From NCBI RefSeq assembly GCF_029760935.1, contig NZ_CP121684.1, positions 1,240,001 to 1,304,000 on the forward strand: a DNA stretch of 64,000 nucleotides, in the 5' to 3' direction. The translations under genes were made by a program, and so were the position numbers. Positions within the stretch are counted from its first letter, which is position 1. Every line of letters starts with the position of its first letter. Positions 16,378-25,835 of this stretch are shown piece after piece. Under the pieces are notes generated by a model. The model saw only the letters and a program-made list of their open reading frames with translations. It was not told the DNA's origin and made no database searches. This DNA is from Lysinibacter sp. HNR (lineage in GTDB: Bacteria > Actinomycetota > Actinomycetes > Actinomycetales > Microbacteriaceae).

Positions 16378-17850
16378 CTAGCCGATGCGCGCGATCCAGG
16401 CCTCAACATCATCGACCGTGCGGGGAATTCCTGCGGAGAGGTTCTCTGCCCCCTCTGCGGTTACCAGGATGTCGTCTTCAATGCGAACCCCGATTCCCCG
16501 GAACTCTTCTGGGACGGTGAGGTCATCGGGCTGGAAATATAGGCCTGGCTCGATAGTGAACACCATTCCTTCTTCGAGGACACCGTCCATGTAGAGATCG
16601 CGCCGTGCCTGAGCACAATCATGAACATCGATACCCAGGTGATGGCTTGTGCCGTGAACCATGTAGCGGCGATGGTATTGAGAACCCTCTCTTAGCGTCT
16701 CCTCAAGGCTGACCGGGAGGAATCCCCACTCTGATGTGTGGCGTGCGATGACCTCCATCGCCCGAGCATGGATTTCGCGGAAGCGAATGCCCGGTCGCAC
16801 AATTTTAAAAGCCTCATCCGCTGCCTCAAGAACGGCCTCATAGACGGCTTTTTGGGTGGGTGTAAATTTTCCGTTAACGGGCAGGGTTCTGGTGATATCT
16901 GCGGTGTAGAGGCTATCGAGTTCGACCCCGGCGTCAATCAGGATAAGATCACCGTCGGTGACTGTCCCATCGTTGCGGGTCCAGTGCAGGATGCACGCGT
17001 GTGAACCGCTGGCAGCGATAGTGTCGTATCCGACTGTATTGCCGTCGAGGCGTGCACGGGTGTTAAACGCGCTTTCTATCAGGCGTTCTCCGCGATCTAC
17101 ACCAATGATGTTTTTAAACTGGGCGATAATGTCGTTAAAACCGCGGCCGGTTGCGTCGACCGCATCTCGCATCTGTTGAATTTCGTAGCTGTCTTTTACT
17201 AAACGGAGTTCAGAGAGGTCCCGGCTGAGGGTTTCATCGGACAGCGTTACATCATCTGCGTCCGCACTGAACTCGGAGAGTGCTCGGGTTGTGATGCCGA
17301 GATCCGCAGCAACCTGTTTGAGGGAGGGCCGTGGCCCGATCCAAAATTCGCCAATCTCGGGGTTTGCGTAAAACTCCTCGGATTCGCGTCCCGCACGTTC
17401 CCGAAAGTAAAGAGTTGCCGTGTGAGCGTCACCCTCGGGGTCAAGAACAAGGATGGAACCGGGTTCGCTGTCTGCAGCCCAGCCCGTCAGATGGCTAAAC
17501 GCCGAGTGCGCACGGAACCCATAGAAAGTGTCGTTCGAGCGCTGTTTCATCTCACCCGCACGTACGACAATACGTTTGCCCGGATACCGCCTTGATAGCG
17601 CTGTTCGACGGGCCGCCGCAAAGGGCGCCTGTGCTCGCTCGGAGGGGAGCTGGTCAGGGTGCTCCGCCCAGCCACTCATGATGTAGCGAGTGAACTCATC
17701 CGAGGTCGGTGTGGTGGAGCGGTTGCTGTTGTTAATGGCGACCGCATCCTCGTCTGTGGCTCCCGACGGGTGTAAGCTGCCGGTCGTCTGGGGGGATGCT
17801 GTTTTGGTCGCGTCGTTGGTCGCGGGAGTGGAGGAAGTCATAGTTTCCAT
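16378..17850 (-). CDS. pepP: Xaa-Pro aminopeptidase (aminopeptidase P, M24B)
   Basis: 490 residues, or slightly shorter from ATG 17841. An N-terminal creatinase-like domain is followed by the M24 pita-bread domain with all five metal ligands recognisable: DAGVELDSLYTADITR (two aspartates), HGTSHHLGIDVHD (histidine), EPGLYF and GVRIEDD (glutamates). It cleaves the N-terminal residue before proline. The first 55 residues are Ser/Thr/Ala-rich and probably disordered, without a signal peptide. It is followed by a strong terminator. The EEP-type gene lies upstream on the same strand, 113 bases away. Confidence 0.93.
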   Translation of the reverse strand: METMTSSTPATNDATKTASPQTTGSLHPSGATDEDAVAINNSNRSTTPTSDEFTRYIMSGWAEHPDQLPSERAQAPFAAARRTALSRRYPGKRIVVRAGEMKQRSNDTFYGFRAHSAFSHLTGWAADSEPGSILVLDPEGDAHTATLYFRERAGRESEEFYANPEIGEFWIGPRPSLKQVAADLGITTRALSEFSADADDVTLSDETLSRDLSELRLVKDSYEIQQMRDAVDATGRGFNDIIAQFKNIIGVDRGERLIESAFNTRARLDGNTVGYDTIAASGSHACILHWTRNDGTVTDGDLILIDAGVELDSLYTADITRTLPVNGKFTPTQKAVYEAVLEAADEAFKIVRPGIRFREIHARAMEVIARHTSEWGFLPVSLEETLREGSQYHRRYMVHGTSHHLGIDVHDCAQARRDLYMDGVLEEGMVFTIEPGLYFQPDDLTVPEEFRGIGVRIEDDILVTAEGAENLSAGIPRTVDDVEAWIARIG

Positions 17851-17963
17851 TCTGCCATTTTTGGTGGGCGTGTGCTGCGGGATACAGATGCGATGTAGTC
17901 ACTGCCTGGTGGAATAAAGTAAAGAATGAGTACCGTACTGTGTCGCACGGGTTATGGGGGGTA

Positions 17964-18950
17964 TTAACGACGCGAGAGTTGTGCTACTACCGGCCGGTGG
18001 CGGCTCCCCGCGCGATCGTGCGTCTGGTCGATCTTGAATCCGTCAGCTTTCCACTCGGTTGTGTAGACAACCCGATCGATTGGGGTACCCAGTAGCGTCG
18101 GAAATGCTGTGGGCCAGGTGCCGAAGAAGGCCTGCCCTGTGGAGAGCGCAGCGTCAGTGCAGGTGTTTTTTATGCCGAAGTGGTCAACCGTTGCGTTAAA
18201 GTCACCCGCGAGAATTGTGTTTGGTCTCTGGCACACCGTGTCGATCCACGACAGGTCCGCACGCCATGTTTCCATTTTTTCGACCAGGGGTGAGTGCGTG
18301 TGTACCGCCACGAGTGTGGGCAGTGCGGGGTCGCCGAGCGGAGTGGCCACAAGAGAGGGCAGCGTGGAAGTATTGCCGAGGGTGTTGGTCATTTGGTAGC
18401 GGCCCAACTCCTCTGAAATGAGGAGGCTTGTTGAGCGTGCCGCTGCCGCCCCCGTGCTGATGTGGTGCACTGCCATGTGCGGCCCACCGAGCTGAACCAC
18501 CGTGTTGGCTATCTGTTGGGCTGTATCCGCGGTTGTTTCAGGAAGTGAGAGCACCTGAAGTGAATTATCAACGGAGAAGCGGGCAACCACCTCTGAACTC
18601 ACCGCATCGCCACCGATGTTCCAGGTGCCCAGGGTGAGCGAGGAGGGTGTTTTTGTCCCAAAACTATTGCCCCCGAAGCTCCGGGTAACCAGGATTGCGG
18701 TATTTGCAATCGCAAAGAGAATAAGTATGACAATGAGTCCCGCCAGAAACCCTCGAAGTGGTCGAATAATCACGGAGAGAATGGTGGCCAACACTATGAC
18801 TGCAATAGCTGCGGCAATGGCCGCCCCGCGGAGGGCTATCACCTGCGCAAATCCTATGGTCTGCTCAAGGCCTGCTAGCTGTGGCCAGGTAAGGAGCACT
18901 CCCAGAACAAGGAAAGCTAGCAATAGAATTGCGGAAATGAATCGACCCAT
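17964..18950 (-). CDS. Membrane-anchored endonuclease/exonuclease/phosphatase family protein
   Basis: 328 residues. Three N-terminal membrane helices (to about residue 92) are followed by an EEP domain. Its active-site motifs are visible in order: GTWNIGG, LPET with the metal-binding glutamate, HTHSP, GDFNATVDHFG and a terminal SRHRPVV in place of the usual SDHxPV. The domain is predicted to lie outside the membrane. The substrate could be a nucleic acid, a phospholipid or another phosphodiester and cannot be told. The Asp-to-Arg change in the last motif is odd, because that position normally assists the catalytic histidine. An AT-rich promoter region precedes the ATG. Confidence 0.8.
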   Translation of the reverse strand: MGRFISAILLLAFLVLGVLLTWPQLAGLEQTIGFAQVIALRGAAIAAAIAVIVLATILSVIIRPLRGFLAGLIVILILFAIANTAILVTRSFGGNSFGTKTPSSLTLGTWNIGGDAVSSEVVARFSVDNSLQVLSLPETTADTAQQIANTVVQLGGPHMAVHHISTGAAAARSTSLLISEELGRYQMTNTLGNTSTLPSLVATPLGDPALPTLVAVHTHSPLVEKMETWRADLSWIDTVCQRPNTILAGDFNATVDHFGIKNTCTDAALSTGQAFFGTWPTAFPTLLGTPIDRVVYTTEWKADGFKIDQTHDRAGSRHRPVVAQLSRR

Positions 18951-19036
18951 AATATTTTTATTCTAATGGTCTAGGCTGATAAATAACTCAACGCTAGTAT
19001 CACGGCAAGTGTGAGTTTCTTGTGTAATGCAGTTTT

Positions 19037-19930
19037 TCAGTCGCAGCACGTGCAGAGTGGGTGGGTGTCTACCCGTGTGTGGCTAATCGCGTGAGTGTCG
19101 TAAGAGATTGAGGCCTGCTGATTGAGAAGCTCGGATCTCCCTTGTGCAACCCACGATTCAACACTCTTGACCAGCAGGGAAGCGGCCAATGAGGTTAGTG
19201 CGGCGGTGTGGGTTGGTGCTTTTCTCTCGAGCAATTGGGTTGCTATTGTTGGCCATTCGGGCTCGTTATCGCGCCTGTTCAGGTCAACGCAGAACAGGCA
19301 AGCGGTCTTGCCCGGGACAACGAGGGGGCCCACCCGAACGCTGCTATCCGAGAAGACCACCGGAACATGCGGAGTGTCGTGGTGAACCCACTGCTGATAA
19401 AGACGGGGCCGCACCGCAAAGTGCGCGCAGATGAGCATGAGCGGGAGCGACACAGCGGTGGTACTGCTTTGGAGTGGTGTTTCTAATGTGCGAGTGAAAG
19501 GGTGCTCGCGTGGAGTGGAGTGTGCGGAAGAAGCAAGGGAGACCTGTGCCCCCGCAGCGGTAAAAACAGCACGCATAATCTGATTATCAACGGATTCGGG
19601 ATGAATGATGACGTTTACATTGCGAAAATTCTCTCGGTAGGAGGAGCCTCCGTGTGAGGATGTTTTCGTGTCACCACTGTGTCCAGCCGGCGGGATAAGT
19701 ACGCTGGAGAGCTCCTTGAGGATCTGGTCGACCCGTGCTTGTGACAGACCCTGTGTGCGTGCCAGACGATGGAGATCTGATATGCGAGTGCCGTGTGCGA
19801 GCAGGCGAACAAGCTGCTCCTCTGCGCCATCGATATCGGTGATGACGGCGCGAGGGGAATCTATGCCGCATTGAAACGTAGAGGGCGACCTCCACACGAG
19901 CGGCCACCGAGAATCAATCTGTAGATACAT
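19037..19930 (-). CDS. Cyclodehydratase-like (ocin-ThiF-like) protein with four-cysteine zinc site
   Basis: 297 residues. It resembles the actinobacterial proteins annotated as TOMM or bacteriocin cyclodehydratase-like: an N-terminal winged-helix-like region (about 35-85), then HVPVVFSDSSVRVGPLVVPGKTACLFCVDLNRRDNEPEWP with a CxxC pair, and the end HPLCTCC with the second cysteine pair. The four cysteines would form the structural zinc site of E1-like/ThiF folds. No GxGxxG nucleotide loop is visible, so adenylating activity is unlikely. It follows a zincin-like gene by 84 bases on the same strand, a pairing I recall as common in this order. No RiPP precursor peptide was found nearby. Function unknown. 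Confidence 0.65.
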   Translation of the reverse strand: MYLQIDSRWPLVWRSPSTFQCGIDSPRAVITDIDGAEEQLVRLLAHGTRISDLHRLARTQGLSQARVDQILKELSSVLIPPAGHSGDTKTSSHGGSSYRENFRNVNVIIHPESVDNQIMRAVFTAAGAQVSLASSAHSTPREHPFTRTLETPLQSSTTAVSLPLMLICAHFAVRPRLYQQWVHHDTPHVPVVFSDSSVRVGPLVVPGKTACLFCVDLNRRDNEPEWPTIATQLLERKAPTHTAALTSLAASLLVKSVESWVAQGRSELLNQQASISYDTHAISHTRVDTHPLCTCCD

Positions 19931-20014
19931 GACGATATAGTGCCATGAACAGACGGAGGCTCTATTTTGTTTTCCACAGGGAATCGTGACTGATTCTGGG
20001 GCGACTGGTTTTCG

Positions 20015-21451
20015 CTATTTTTCTTCCTCGGGGCCGTCATCGCGAGAGATAATCCCACCGTGGTCGTCCTCTACGGGACGAGTGGTGTCTGTATCACTGA
20101 GAAGGTCGGCAAGCGCCTGTTCAAACTCATCTTTATCTGCGCTGTCGGCGTTTCCATCGATGAGTCCCAGACGCATAAGGAGTAGATCGGGGTTGTCAAT
20201 CTCCTCAGAGGTGGGAAGAATATCGGGGTGGTCCCAGAGGTCATCGCGGACGGATGCCCCACCTAACTCGGTCACCCGCGCCCACATGGCGGCTGCTTCG
20301 CGAAGGCGTCGCGGGCGTAGCTCAAGGCCCACAAGCGTTGAGAAGGCGGATTCTGCCGGACCTCCGGTAGCGCGTCGGCGTCGAACGGTCTCGGCTATGG
20401 CAGCTGCGCGAGGAAGTCGGGAGGTGGCCGCGGCCGTGACAACGTCTACCCATCCCTCGATGAGGGCGAGCATGCTCTCTAGGCGAACGTGGGCGGCAAG
20501 TTGAGCTTCGGTTTTTTCCGGGATGAAAGCACCAGTTGTGAGTGCCTGACGGAGTTCCTCGGAGTTGCTCGGGTCGAAGTCAGAGGCAAATTCCTCAAGG
20601 CTATTCATATCTATGTGAATGCCGCGAGCGTAGTCGGTGATGGCACTGATGAGGTGCAGTCGGAGCCACTTTGCGTGCCTGAAGAGGCGCGCGTGTGCTA
20701 GCTCACGAACCGCCAGGTAGAGGCGTACCTGATCGATAGAGACATCAAGGCCATCGGCAAAATCGGCAATGTTTTGGGGGAGTAGTGTGGCGATATCGTG
20801 CTCAATGAGCGGCACCCCAATGTCGCCGCCAGACACCACTTCCTGTGAGAGTTGACCCACCACCTGACCCAGCTGGGTAGCAAAGAGGGCCCCGCCTATG
20901 TTTCGGATGAGTTTGCTGGCTCCACCGAGTGCCGCCTGTATTTCTTCGGGGGCGTTTTCCTGCATGGCGTCTGTGAGGGCGTTGGCGATGCTGAGGGCGA
21001 CGGGCTCTGCGAGTGCGCTCCAGGTTGGCATGGTGCGGGTAATCCACTCGGTACGGGTGAGTAGGCGCGGGGCTTCCGCCAATTCGGTGATGTCTGTTGC
21101 TTCGCTGAGCCACAGGGCCGCGACCTGAAGCTCCTGGTCGAGAGAGGTCCTTTCCTCGGCAGTAATTTCGCGTGTTGTGGGGAGCGCAATGGACTTCGCA
21201 TTGTTGAGCGAGAGAGACCAATCGATGCTGTCGTCTGCAGCGTTCATGGCGTTTTGCAGGTTAGAGAAGAGAGCGGCAAGAGCCGCCGGGTCATTGGGGA
21301 TACCCGCAGCGCTGGCAAACTGTGCCGGGTCGATAGCCATCCCCTCGGGAAATCCTTCGACGGGTTTCCCCGAGAGAAGGTCGCGTAGGAGTTTCTGAAA
21401 TTCGTCTTCTGGCGATAGGTTGTCGTCATCGGTTGGATTATTATCAGCCAT
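20015..21451 (-). CDS. Zincin-like metalloprotease family protein (DUF2342)
   Basis: 478 residues from ATG 21451, with GAGGACACC as ribosome site. The acidic disordered N-terminus and C-terminus, the GGALFATQLGQVVGQLSQEVVSGGDIG segment, RELAHARLF (about 249-257) and EGWVDVV (about 332-338) are those of the actinobacterial DUF2342 zincin-like family. The helix that should carry the zinc motif reads RELAH, with arginine where HExxH has its first histidine. I therefore do not claim proteolytic activity. It is the first gene of a pair with the cyclodehydratase-like protein and diverges from the YlbL-type protease. Confidence 0.85.
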   Translation of the reverse strand: MADNNPTDDDNLSPEDEFQKLLRDLLSGKPVEGFPEGMAIDPAQFASAAGIPNDPAALAALFSNLQNAMNAADDSIDWSLSLNNAKSIALPTTREITAEERTSLDQELQVAALWLSEATDITELAEAPRLLTRTEWITRTMPTWSALAEPVALSIANALTDAMQENAPEEIQAALGGASKLIRNIGGALFATQLGQVVGQLSQEVVSGGDIGVPLIEHDIATLLPQNIADFADGLDVSIDQVRLYLAVRELAHARLFRHAKWLRLHLISAITDYARGIHIDMNSLEEFASDFDPSNSEELRQALTTGAFIPEKTEAQLAAHVRLESMLALIEGWVDVVTAAATSRLPRAAAIAETVRRRRATGGPAESAFSTLVGLELRPRRLREAAAMWARVTELGGASVRDDLWDHPDILPTSEEIDNPDLLLMRLGLIDGNADSADKDEFEQALADLLSDTDTTRPVEDDHGGIISRDDGPEEEK

Positions 21452-21517
21452 GGTGTCCTCGCTCGTGTGGTGCGTGTAAGCTGTTGCCCTGTCCGCATGC
21501 TGAGTACGTCAAGGGTT

Positions 21518-21537
21518 TAGCGTTAGTATCTACGCTA
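21518..21537. promoter_or_regulatory. Inverted repeat in the zincin/ylbL divergent region
   Basis: TAGCGT and ACGCTA form a perfect 6-bp inverted repeat with an 8-base spacer, 67 bases from one start and 99 from the other. It could be an operator. The binding protein is unknown. Confidence 0.3.
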
Positions 21538-21635
21538 GTCCGAGCAAGCTCTATTGGCGCTGAAAAAGCTTCTCTTGGAGCCAGATAGTGTTGTGCTAGC
21601 GGCGAACACGTTTTTGACCTCACGGAAGGATACCG

Positions 21636-22793
21636 GTGTCTCACGAAAGCTATTTTCCCCCAGAGACAGGCGCTACACCGAAGGGCGGGGGCTCAAAACC
21701 AACGGCGACGGTTCGTAAAAGACGCCGCATCTCACTGTTTTTGACGATCTGTGCGGGAGCAGCGATCGCCGTGCTTGCCCTGCTGCCTTCTCCATACGTT
21801 ATTGAGCAGCCGGGGCCCGTTCACAACACCCTGGGGGTTACGGAGGTTGACGGTAAGAGCGTGCCGGTCATCTCCGTCACAGGGGCAGAAACCTATAAGG
21901 TAACGGGTCAGCTTAATCTTCTGACCGTTTCACTCGTGGGAAATCCCGAGGCGACTCCCAACTGGGTCTCCGTTGCACTGACCTGGTTTGACCCCGCCAA
22001 GCGGGTGATGCCACTTGAGGCTTTTTTCCCCGACACGGTGACTACCGAGCAGCGCTCCGAAGAAAATCGTGTGTTGATGGCCAACTCGCAGCAGACAGCA
22101 ATTGCGGCTGCGCTGAACGAGCAGCAGATTCCCTTTATCACCAGGCTGACAGTGGGCTCGGTCTCGTCCGAGGGGCCCTCTGAGGGTGTTCTTGAGGTCG
22201 GGGACACAATTACTGCGGTAAACGGTGAGAGCGTTTCCACCATCACACGGTTACGTGAGCTCCTCGCGCAAAACGGAACCGAAGTCCCGGCCACTATCAG
22301 CATTGTTCGTGACGGAGTTCCGCAAGACGCGCTTGTAACCCCTACCACGTTGGAAACAGACACTGGAGAGAAGACTGTTGTTGCGGGTATAGGAGTGGTC
22401 GATGAATACGATTTTCCGGTTGACATTGAGATGCACCTTGAAAATGTGGGTGGGCCAAGCGCCGGCATGATGTTTGCGCTGGGCATTATTGCCAAAATGA
22501 CCCCACAAAACCTCCCGGCGGGGAAAAACATTTCGGGAACCGGAACTATAACGAGCGACGGAACGGTGGGAAGCATTGGCGGGGCCAGGCAAAAGCTTTT
22601 TGCGGCGAACGAGGCCGGATCCACGATTTTTCTCCTTCCCCGGCAGAATTGCGCCGATTTGGGCGATGGCTTACCGGAGGGTACTGAAATCTTTGCTGTG
22701 GAGACGCTCTCCGACTCGATGAACGTTTTAAATACTCTGAACAGGGGTGAAGACACGGGGTCTCTGCCTCGGTGTCCAGCTAACGTCGAGTAG
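21636..22793 (+). CDS. YlbL-type PDZ and Lon-like (S16) membrane protease
   Basis: 385 residues, GTG start with GGAAGGA ribosome site. One N-terminal membrane helix (about 32-51) anchors an extracytoplasmic PDZ domain (about 170-240) and a Lon-type S16 domain. The catalytic dyad is visible: Ser275 in VGGPSAGMMF and Lys320 in GSIGGARQK, spaced as in Lon proteases. Family members such as Bacillus YlbL cleave membrane or secreted substrates. UPF0182 follows 49 bases downstream on the same strand, and this adjacency recurs in actinomycetes. It is divergent from the zincin-like gene. Confidence 0.9.
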   Translation: MSHESYFPPETGATPKGGGSKPTATVRKRRRISLFLTICAGAAIAVLALLPSPYVIEQPGPVHNTLGVTEVDGKSVPVISVTGAETYKVTGQLNLLTVSLVGNPEATPNWVSVALTWFDPAKRVMPLEAFFPDTVTTEQRSEENRVLMANSQQTAIAAALNEQQIPFITRLTVGSVSSEGPSEGVLEVGDTITAVNGESVSTITRLRELLAQNGTEVPATISIVRDGVPQDALVTPTTLETDTGEKTVVAGIGVVDEYDFPVDIEMHLENVGGPSAGMMFALGIIAKMTPQNLPAGKNISGTGTITSDGTVGSIGGARQKLFAANEAGSTIFLLPRQNCADLGDGLPEGTEIFAVETLSDSMNVLNTLNRGEDTGSLPRCPANVE

Positions 22794-22842
22794 AAACGGA
22801 TAGACTTGAGTTCCACCCAACAACTAGTGTAAAGGCCTTAGC

Positions 22843-25734
22843 TTGACTATTCCCGCAGATAGCCGACCAGAGACCCCTCGGAAGCGACGCTCTCCCCTGA
22901 TAATTACCGCCATAATTGTGGGCGTTCTTCTGGTGGGATTTTTAGCCCTATCTGGCATTTTTGCCGATATTCTATGGTTTCAACAACTTGGGTTCTTTCA
23001 CGTCATGGCCACCCAGTGGATAGCCTCGATTGCACTGTTTATTATCGGTTTTTTTGCCATGGCAATCCCGGTGTATATTGCAATTGAATTGAGCTATCGT
23101 AAGCGTCCCGTTTACGCCAAACTGAACGCTCAGCTAGACCGTTATCAAGAGGTTATCGAGCCGCTTCGTAAGCTTGCTTCTTTTGGTATTCCCATTGTCT
23201 TCGGAATTTTTGCGGGACTTTCAGCAGCCACCCGCTGGGAGAGCGCACTGGTGTGGATCAACCGCACTCCCGCGGGTGTCACCGATCCCCAATTTGGCCT
23301 TGACGTGTCCTTCTACATGTTTGAGCTACCTTTTTACCGCGGGGTTGTGGGGTTCGTTTCTGCGGTGCTTCTGATTAGCCTGATCGTCTCGATTGCGACC
23401 TCGTATCTCTACGGTGGTATCTCCATTACCGGCAAAGACTTCCGCGTTTCCAAGAGTGCTCGTATTCAGATTGCTGTTCTTGCGGCGCTCTATCTGATCG
23501 TTCAGGGAGTCAGCTTCTGGCTCGATCAGTATGTCACCATGACTACGGAAAGCAACCTGTTTACGGGTGCGGGGTATACCGAGGTGCACGCCACCATCCC
23601 TAGCCGGGCGATTATGGCGGGTATCGCGGTGTTGGTTGCCGTGCTCTTTATTATTACGGCGATTAACGGGCGTTGGCGTCTTCCCATTGTGGGTACGGCG
23701 CTGCTGGTCGTGAGTAGCCTCGTGATCGGTAACCTGTACCCCTGGGTTGTTCAGAGGTTCCAGGTGCAACCGAGTGAAAAAGCTCTTGAGACCGAGTATC
23801 TACAGCGCAATATCGATGGCACCCGGGATGCCTACGGGCTCTCCGATGTGGTTGTGGAGCCCTATGATGCCGTGACAACTGCTGAGCCGGGCGCTCTGCG
23901 CAACGACGCGGTTACCACTGCTAACATTCGAATTCTTGACCCGAGTATCGTGTCTCCCACTGTGGCGCAGCTAGAGCAGATCCGACCCTACTACAAGTTC
24001 AGCCCAACCCTGAGCGTTGACCGCTACATGATTGACGGTGCCGTGCAGGATGCTGTTGTGGGTGTTCGCGAGGTAAACGTCGAAAACCAGGAGGGTTGGG
24101 TTAACCAGACCCTGGTCTACACCCACGGATATGGCCTGGTTGCCGCCTACGGAAATCAGCGTTCAGCGGATGGGCTCCCCGTTTTTATGGAGTCGGGCAT
24201 TCCCACCAGCGGTGTTCTTGGTGACTTTGAGCCGAGGGTGTATTTTGGCGAGTTTTCCCCGGAGTATTCCATTGTTGGTGGCACCGACCGTGATATTGAG
24301 TTGGATTTTCCCTCGGGTACCGACGGTGAGAACCAAACACGCACCACCTTCGCGGGTGACGGTGGACCGAAGCTCGACAACCTTTTTAAGCGCCTTGTCT
24401 ACGCGTTAAAGTTCCAATCAGAAAAGATTCTTCTTTCTAGTGATGTGACGAGCGGATCGCAGATTCTTTACGATCGTGCCCCCCTCACGAGGGTGCAGAA
24501 GGCTGCACCGTTTCTTACCCTTGATACCGCGCCCTACGCCTCTGTTGTTGATGGTCAATTAGTGTGGATAGTTGATGGATACACAACCTCCGAGAGCTAC
24601 CCCTACTCTAAGGTTCAGAGGCTGAGCGACCTCATTACCGACAGTGATACCGCGCAGCGGAGCCTGGCGTTTGACGACATCAACTACATCCGTAACTCGG
24701 TGAAGGCAACGGTAAATGCATATGACGGTAAGGTCACACTCTACGCCTGGGATGAGTCCGACCCTATCCTGGCAACGTGGATGAAGGTTTTCCCCGATAC
24801 GTTTAAGCCGGTCTCAGAAATGAGCGGAGATCTGCTGAGTCACGTCAGGTACCCGTCCGATCTCTTTAAAGTTCAGCGGGCTATTTTGGGTGAATATCAC
24901 GTGACGGATGCGGGTGCTTTTTACTCGCAGGAGGACGCCTGGCGCACGCCTAACGACCCGGTATCACGAGGTACCGAAGATGTGTTGCAGCCGCCCTATT
25001 ACCTGACACTCTCGCCGGGACAAGATGCCGCGCCCACGTACTCGATTTACTCCACCTATATTCCTAAAGCAACGGGTGAGCGCACACGGAACGTGCTCAC
25101 CGGTTATTTGACGGCTGATGCAAACGCTGGAAGTACCGCGGGAAAGATAGCAGACGGGTACGGAACCCTCAAGCTGCTCACCCTGCCCAAGGGAGATACG
25201 ATTCCCGGACCGGGACAGGTTCAGAATAACTTCACCACCGATAACCAGGTATCGAGTGTTCTTAACATTCTCACCAACGGTGGCCAGACAGACGTGATCA
25301 GTGGAAACCTGCTCACACTGCCTGTGGGTGGCGGGTTGCTCTATGTACAACCCGTCTACGTCAAGTCAAAGGCTGAGACGAGCTACCCCGTGCTGCAGAA
25401 GATTCTGGTGGCCTTCGGTGACAAGATCGCCTTTGAAGACACGCTTGATCTTGCTCTTGACCAGCTCTTTGGTGGAGACTCAGGCGCTGTAGCTGGTGAT
25501 ATTGGGGTCCCCGGGGCCACAACGCCGCCCGCAGACGGTGCTACGGGTACCGACGGTGGCTCCCAGCCCCCGGCGACCTCAGCCGATAGCGATCTACAAG
25601 CGGTTCTGCAGGATATGAAGCAGGCCCTTGAGGCTCGTGATGCCGCTCGGGTTGAGGGCAATTGGACAGCCTACGGCGAAGCGGATGCTCGTCTTCAGGC
25701 AGCTTTGAACCGCGCTCTCGAGCTCGGTCAATAG
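22843..25734 (+). CDS. UPF0182 family large membrane protein
   Basis: 963 residues, TTG start with AAAGG nearby. Seven membrane helices fill about the first 300 residues, including LWFQQLGFFHVMATQWI, typical of UPF0182. A long extracytoplasmic domain follows with the family's conserved pieces (LETEYLQRNIDGTRDAYGL, RPYYKFSPTLSVDRY, YTHGYGLVAAYGNQ, LLSSDVTSGSQILYDR, LWIVDGYTTSESYPYS-like). A Pro/Ala/Gly-rich linker and an acidic amphipathic C-terminal helix end the protein. The function is unknown. The length and domain order are normal for actinomycetes. It lies downstream of the YlbL-type protease and is followed by a very strong hairpin. Confidence 0.93.
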   Translation: MTIPADSRPETPRKRRSPLIITAIIVGVLLVGFLALSGIFADILWFQQLGFFHVMATQWIASIALFIIGFFAMAIPVYIAIELSYRKRPVYAKLNAQLDRYQEVIEPLRKLASFGIPIVFGIFAGLSAATRWESALVWINRTPAGVTDPQFGLDVSFYMFELPFYRGVVGFVSAVLLISLIVSIATSYLYGGISITGKDFRVSKSARIQIAVLAALYLIVQGVSFWLDQYVTMTTESNLFTGAGYTEVHATIPSRAIMAGIAVLVAVLFIITAINGRWRLPIVGTALLVVSSLVIGNLYPWVVQRFQVQPSEKALETEYLQRNIDGTRDAYGLSDVVVEPYDAVTTAEPGALRNDAVTTANIRILDPSIVSPTVAQLEQIRPYYKFSPTLSVDRYMIDGAVQDAVVGVREVNVENQEGWVNQTLVYTHGYGLVAAYGNQRSADGLPVFMESGIPTSGVLGDFEPRVYFGEFSPEYSIVGGTDRDIELDFPSGTDGENQTRTTFAGDGGPKLDNLFKRLVYALKFQSEKILLSSDVTSGSQILYDRAPLTRVQKAAPFLTLDTAPYASVVDGQLVWIVDGYTTSESYPYSKVQRLSDLITDSDTAQRSLAFDDINYIRNSVKATVNAYDGKVTLYAWDESDPILATWMKVFPDTFKPVSEMSGDLLSHVRYPSDLFKVQRAILGEYHVTDAGAFYSQEDAWRTPNDPVSRGTEDVLQPPYYLTLSPGQDAAPTYSIYSTYIPKATGERTRNVLTGYLTADANAGSTAGKIADGYGTLKLLTLPKGDTIPGPGQVQNNFTTDNQVSSVLNILTNGGQTDVISGNLLTLPVGGGLLYVQPVYVKSKAETSYPVLQKILVAFGDKIAFEDTLDLALDQLFGGDSGAVAGDIGVPGATTPPADGATGTDGGSQPPATSADSDLQAVLQDMKQALEARDAARVEGNWTAYGEADARLQAALNRALELGQ

Positions 25735-25744
25735 CTCAACCATC

Positions 25745-25796
25745 ACACAATACGGAAGGACGGCCCACGAGCGTGGGTCGTCCTTCCGTATTGTGT
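25745..25796. terminator. Very long near-perfect palindromic terminator after UPF0182
   Basis: Two 25-base arms meet at a 2-base centre; the only irregularity is a G-T pair at 25763/25778, which still pairs as G-U in forward RNA. The stem is far longer than usual. The T content after it is modest (ACTGTTTCTTCG). It closes the ylbL-UPF0182 unit and insulates the terC leader. Confidence 0.8.
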
Positions 25797-25835
25797 ACTG
25801 TTTCTTCGTGAGGAACTAGCTGATAACATCGTTTG

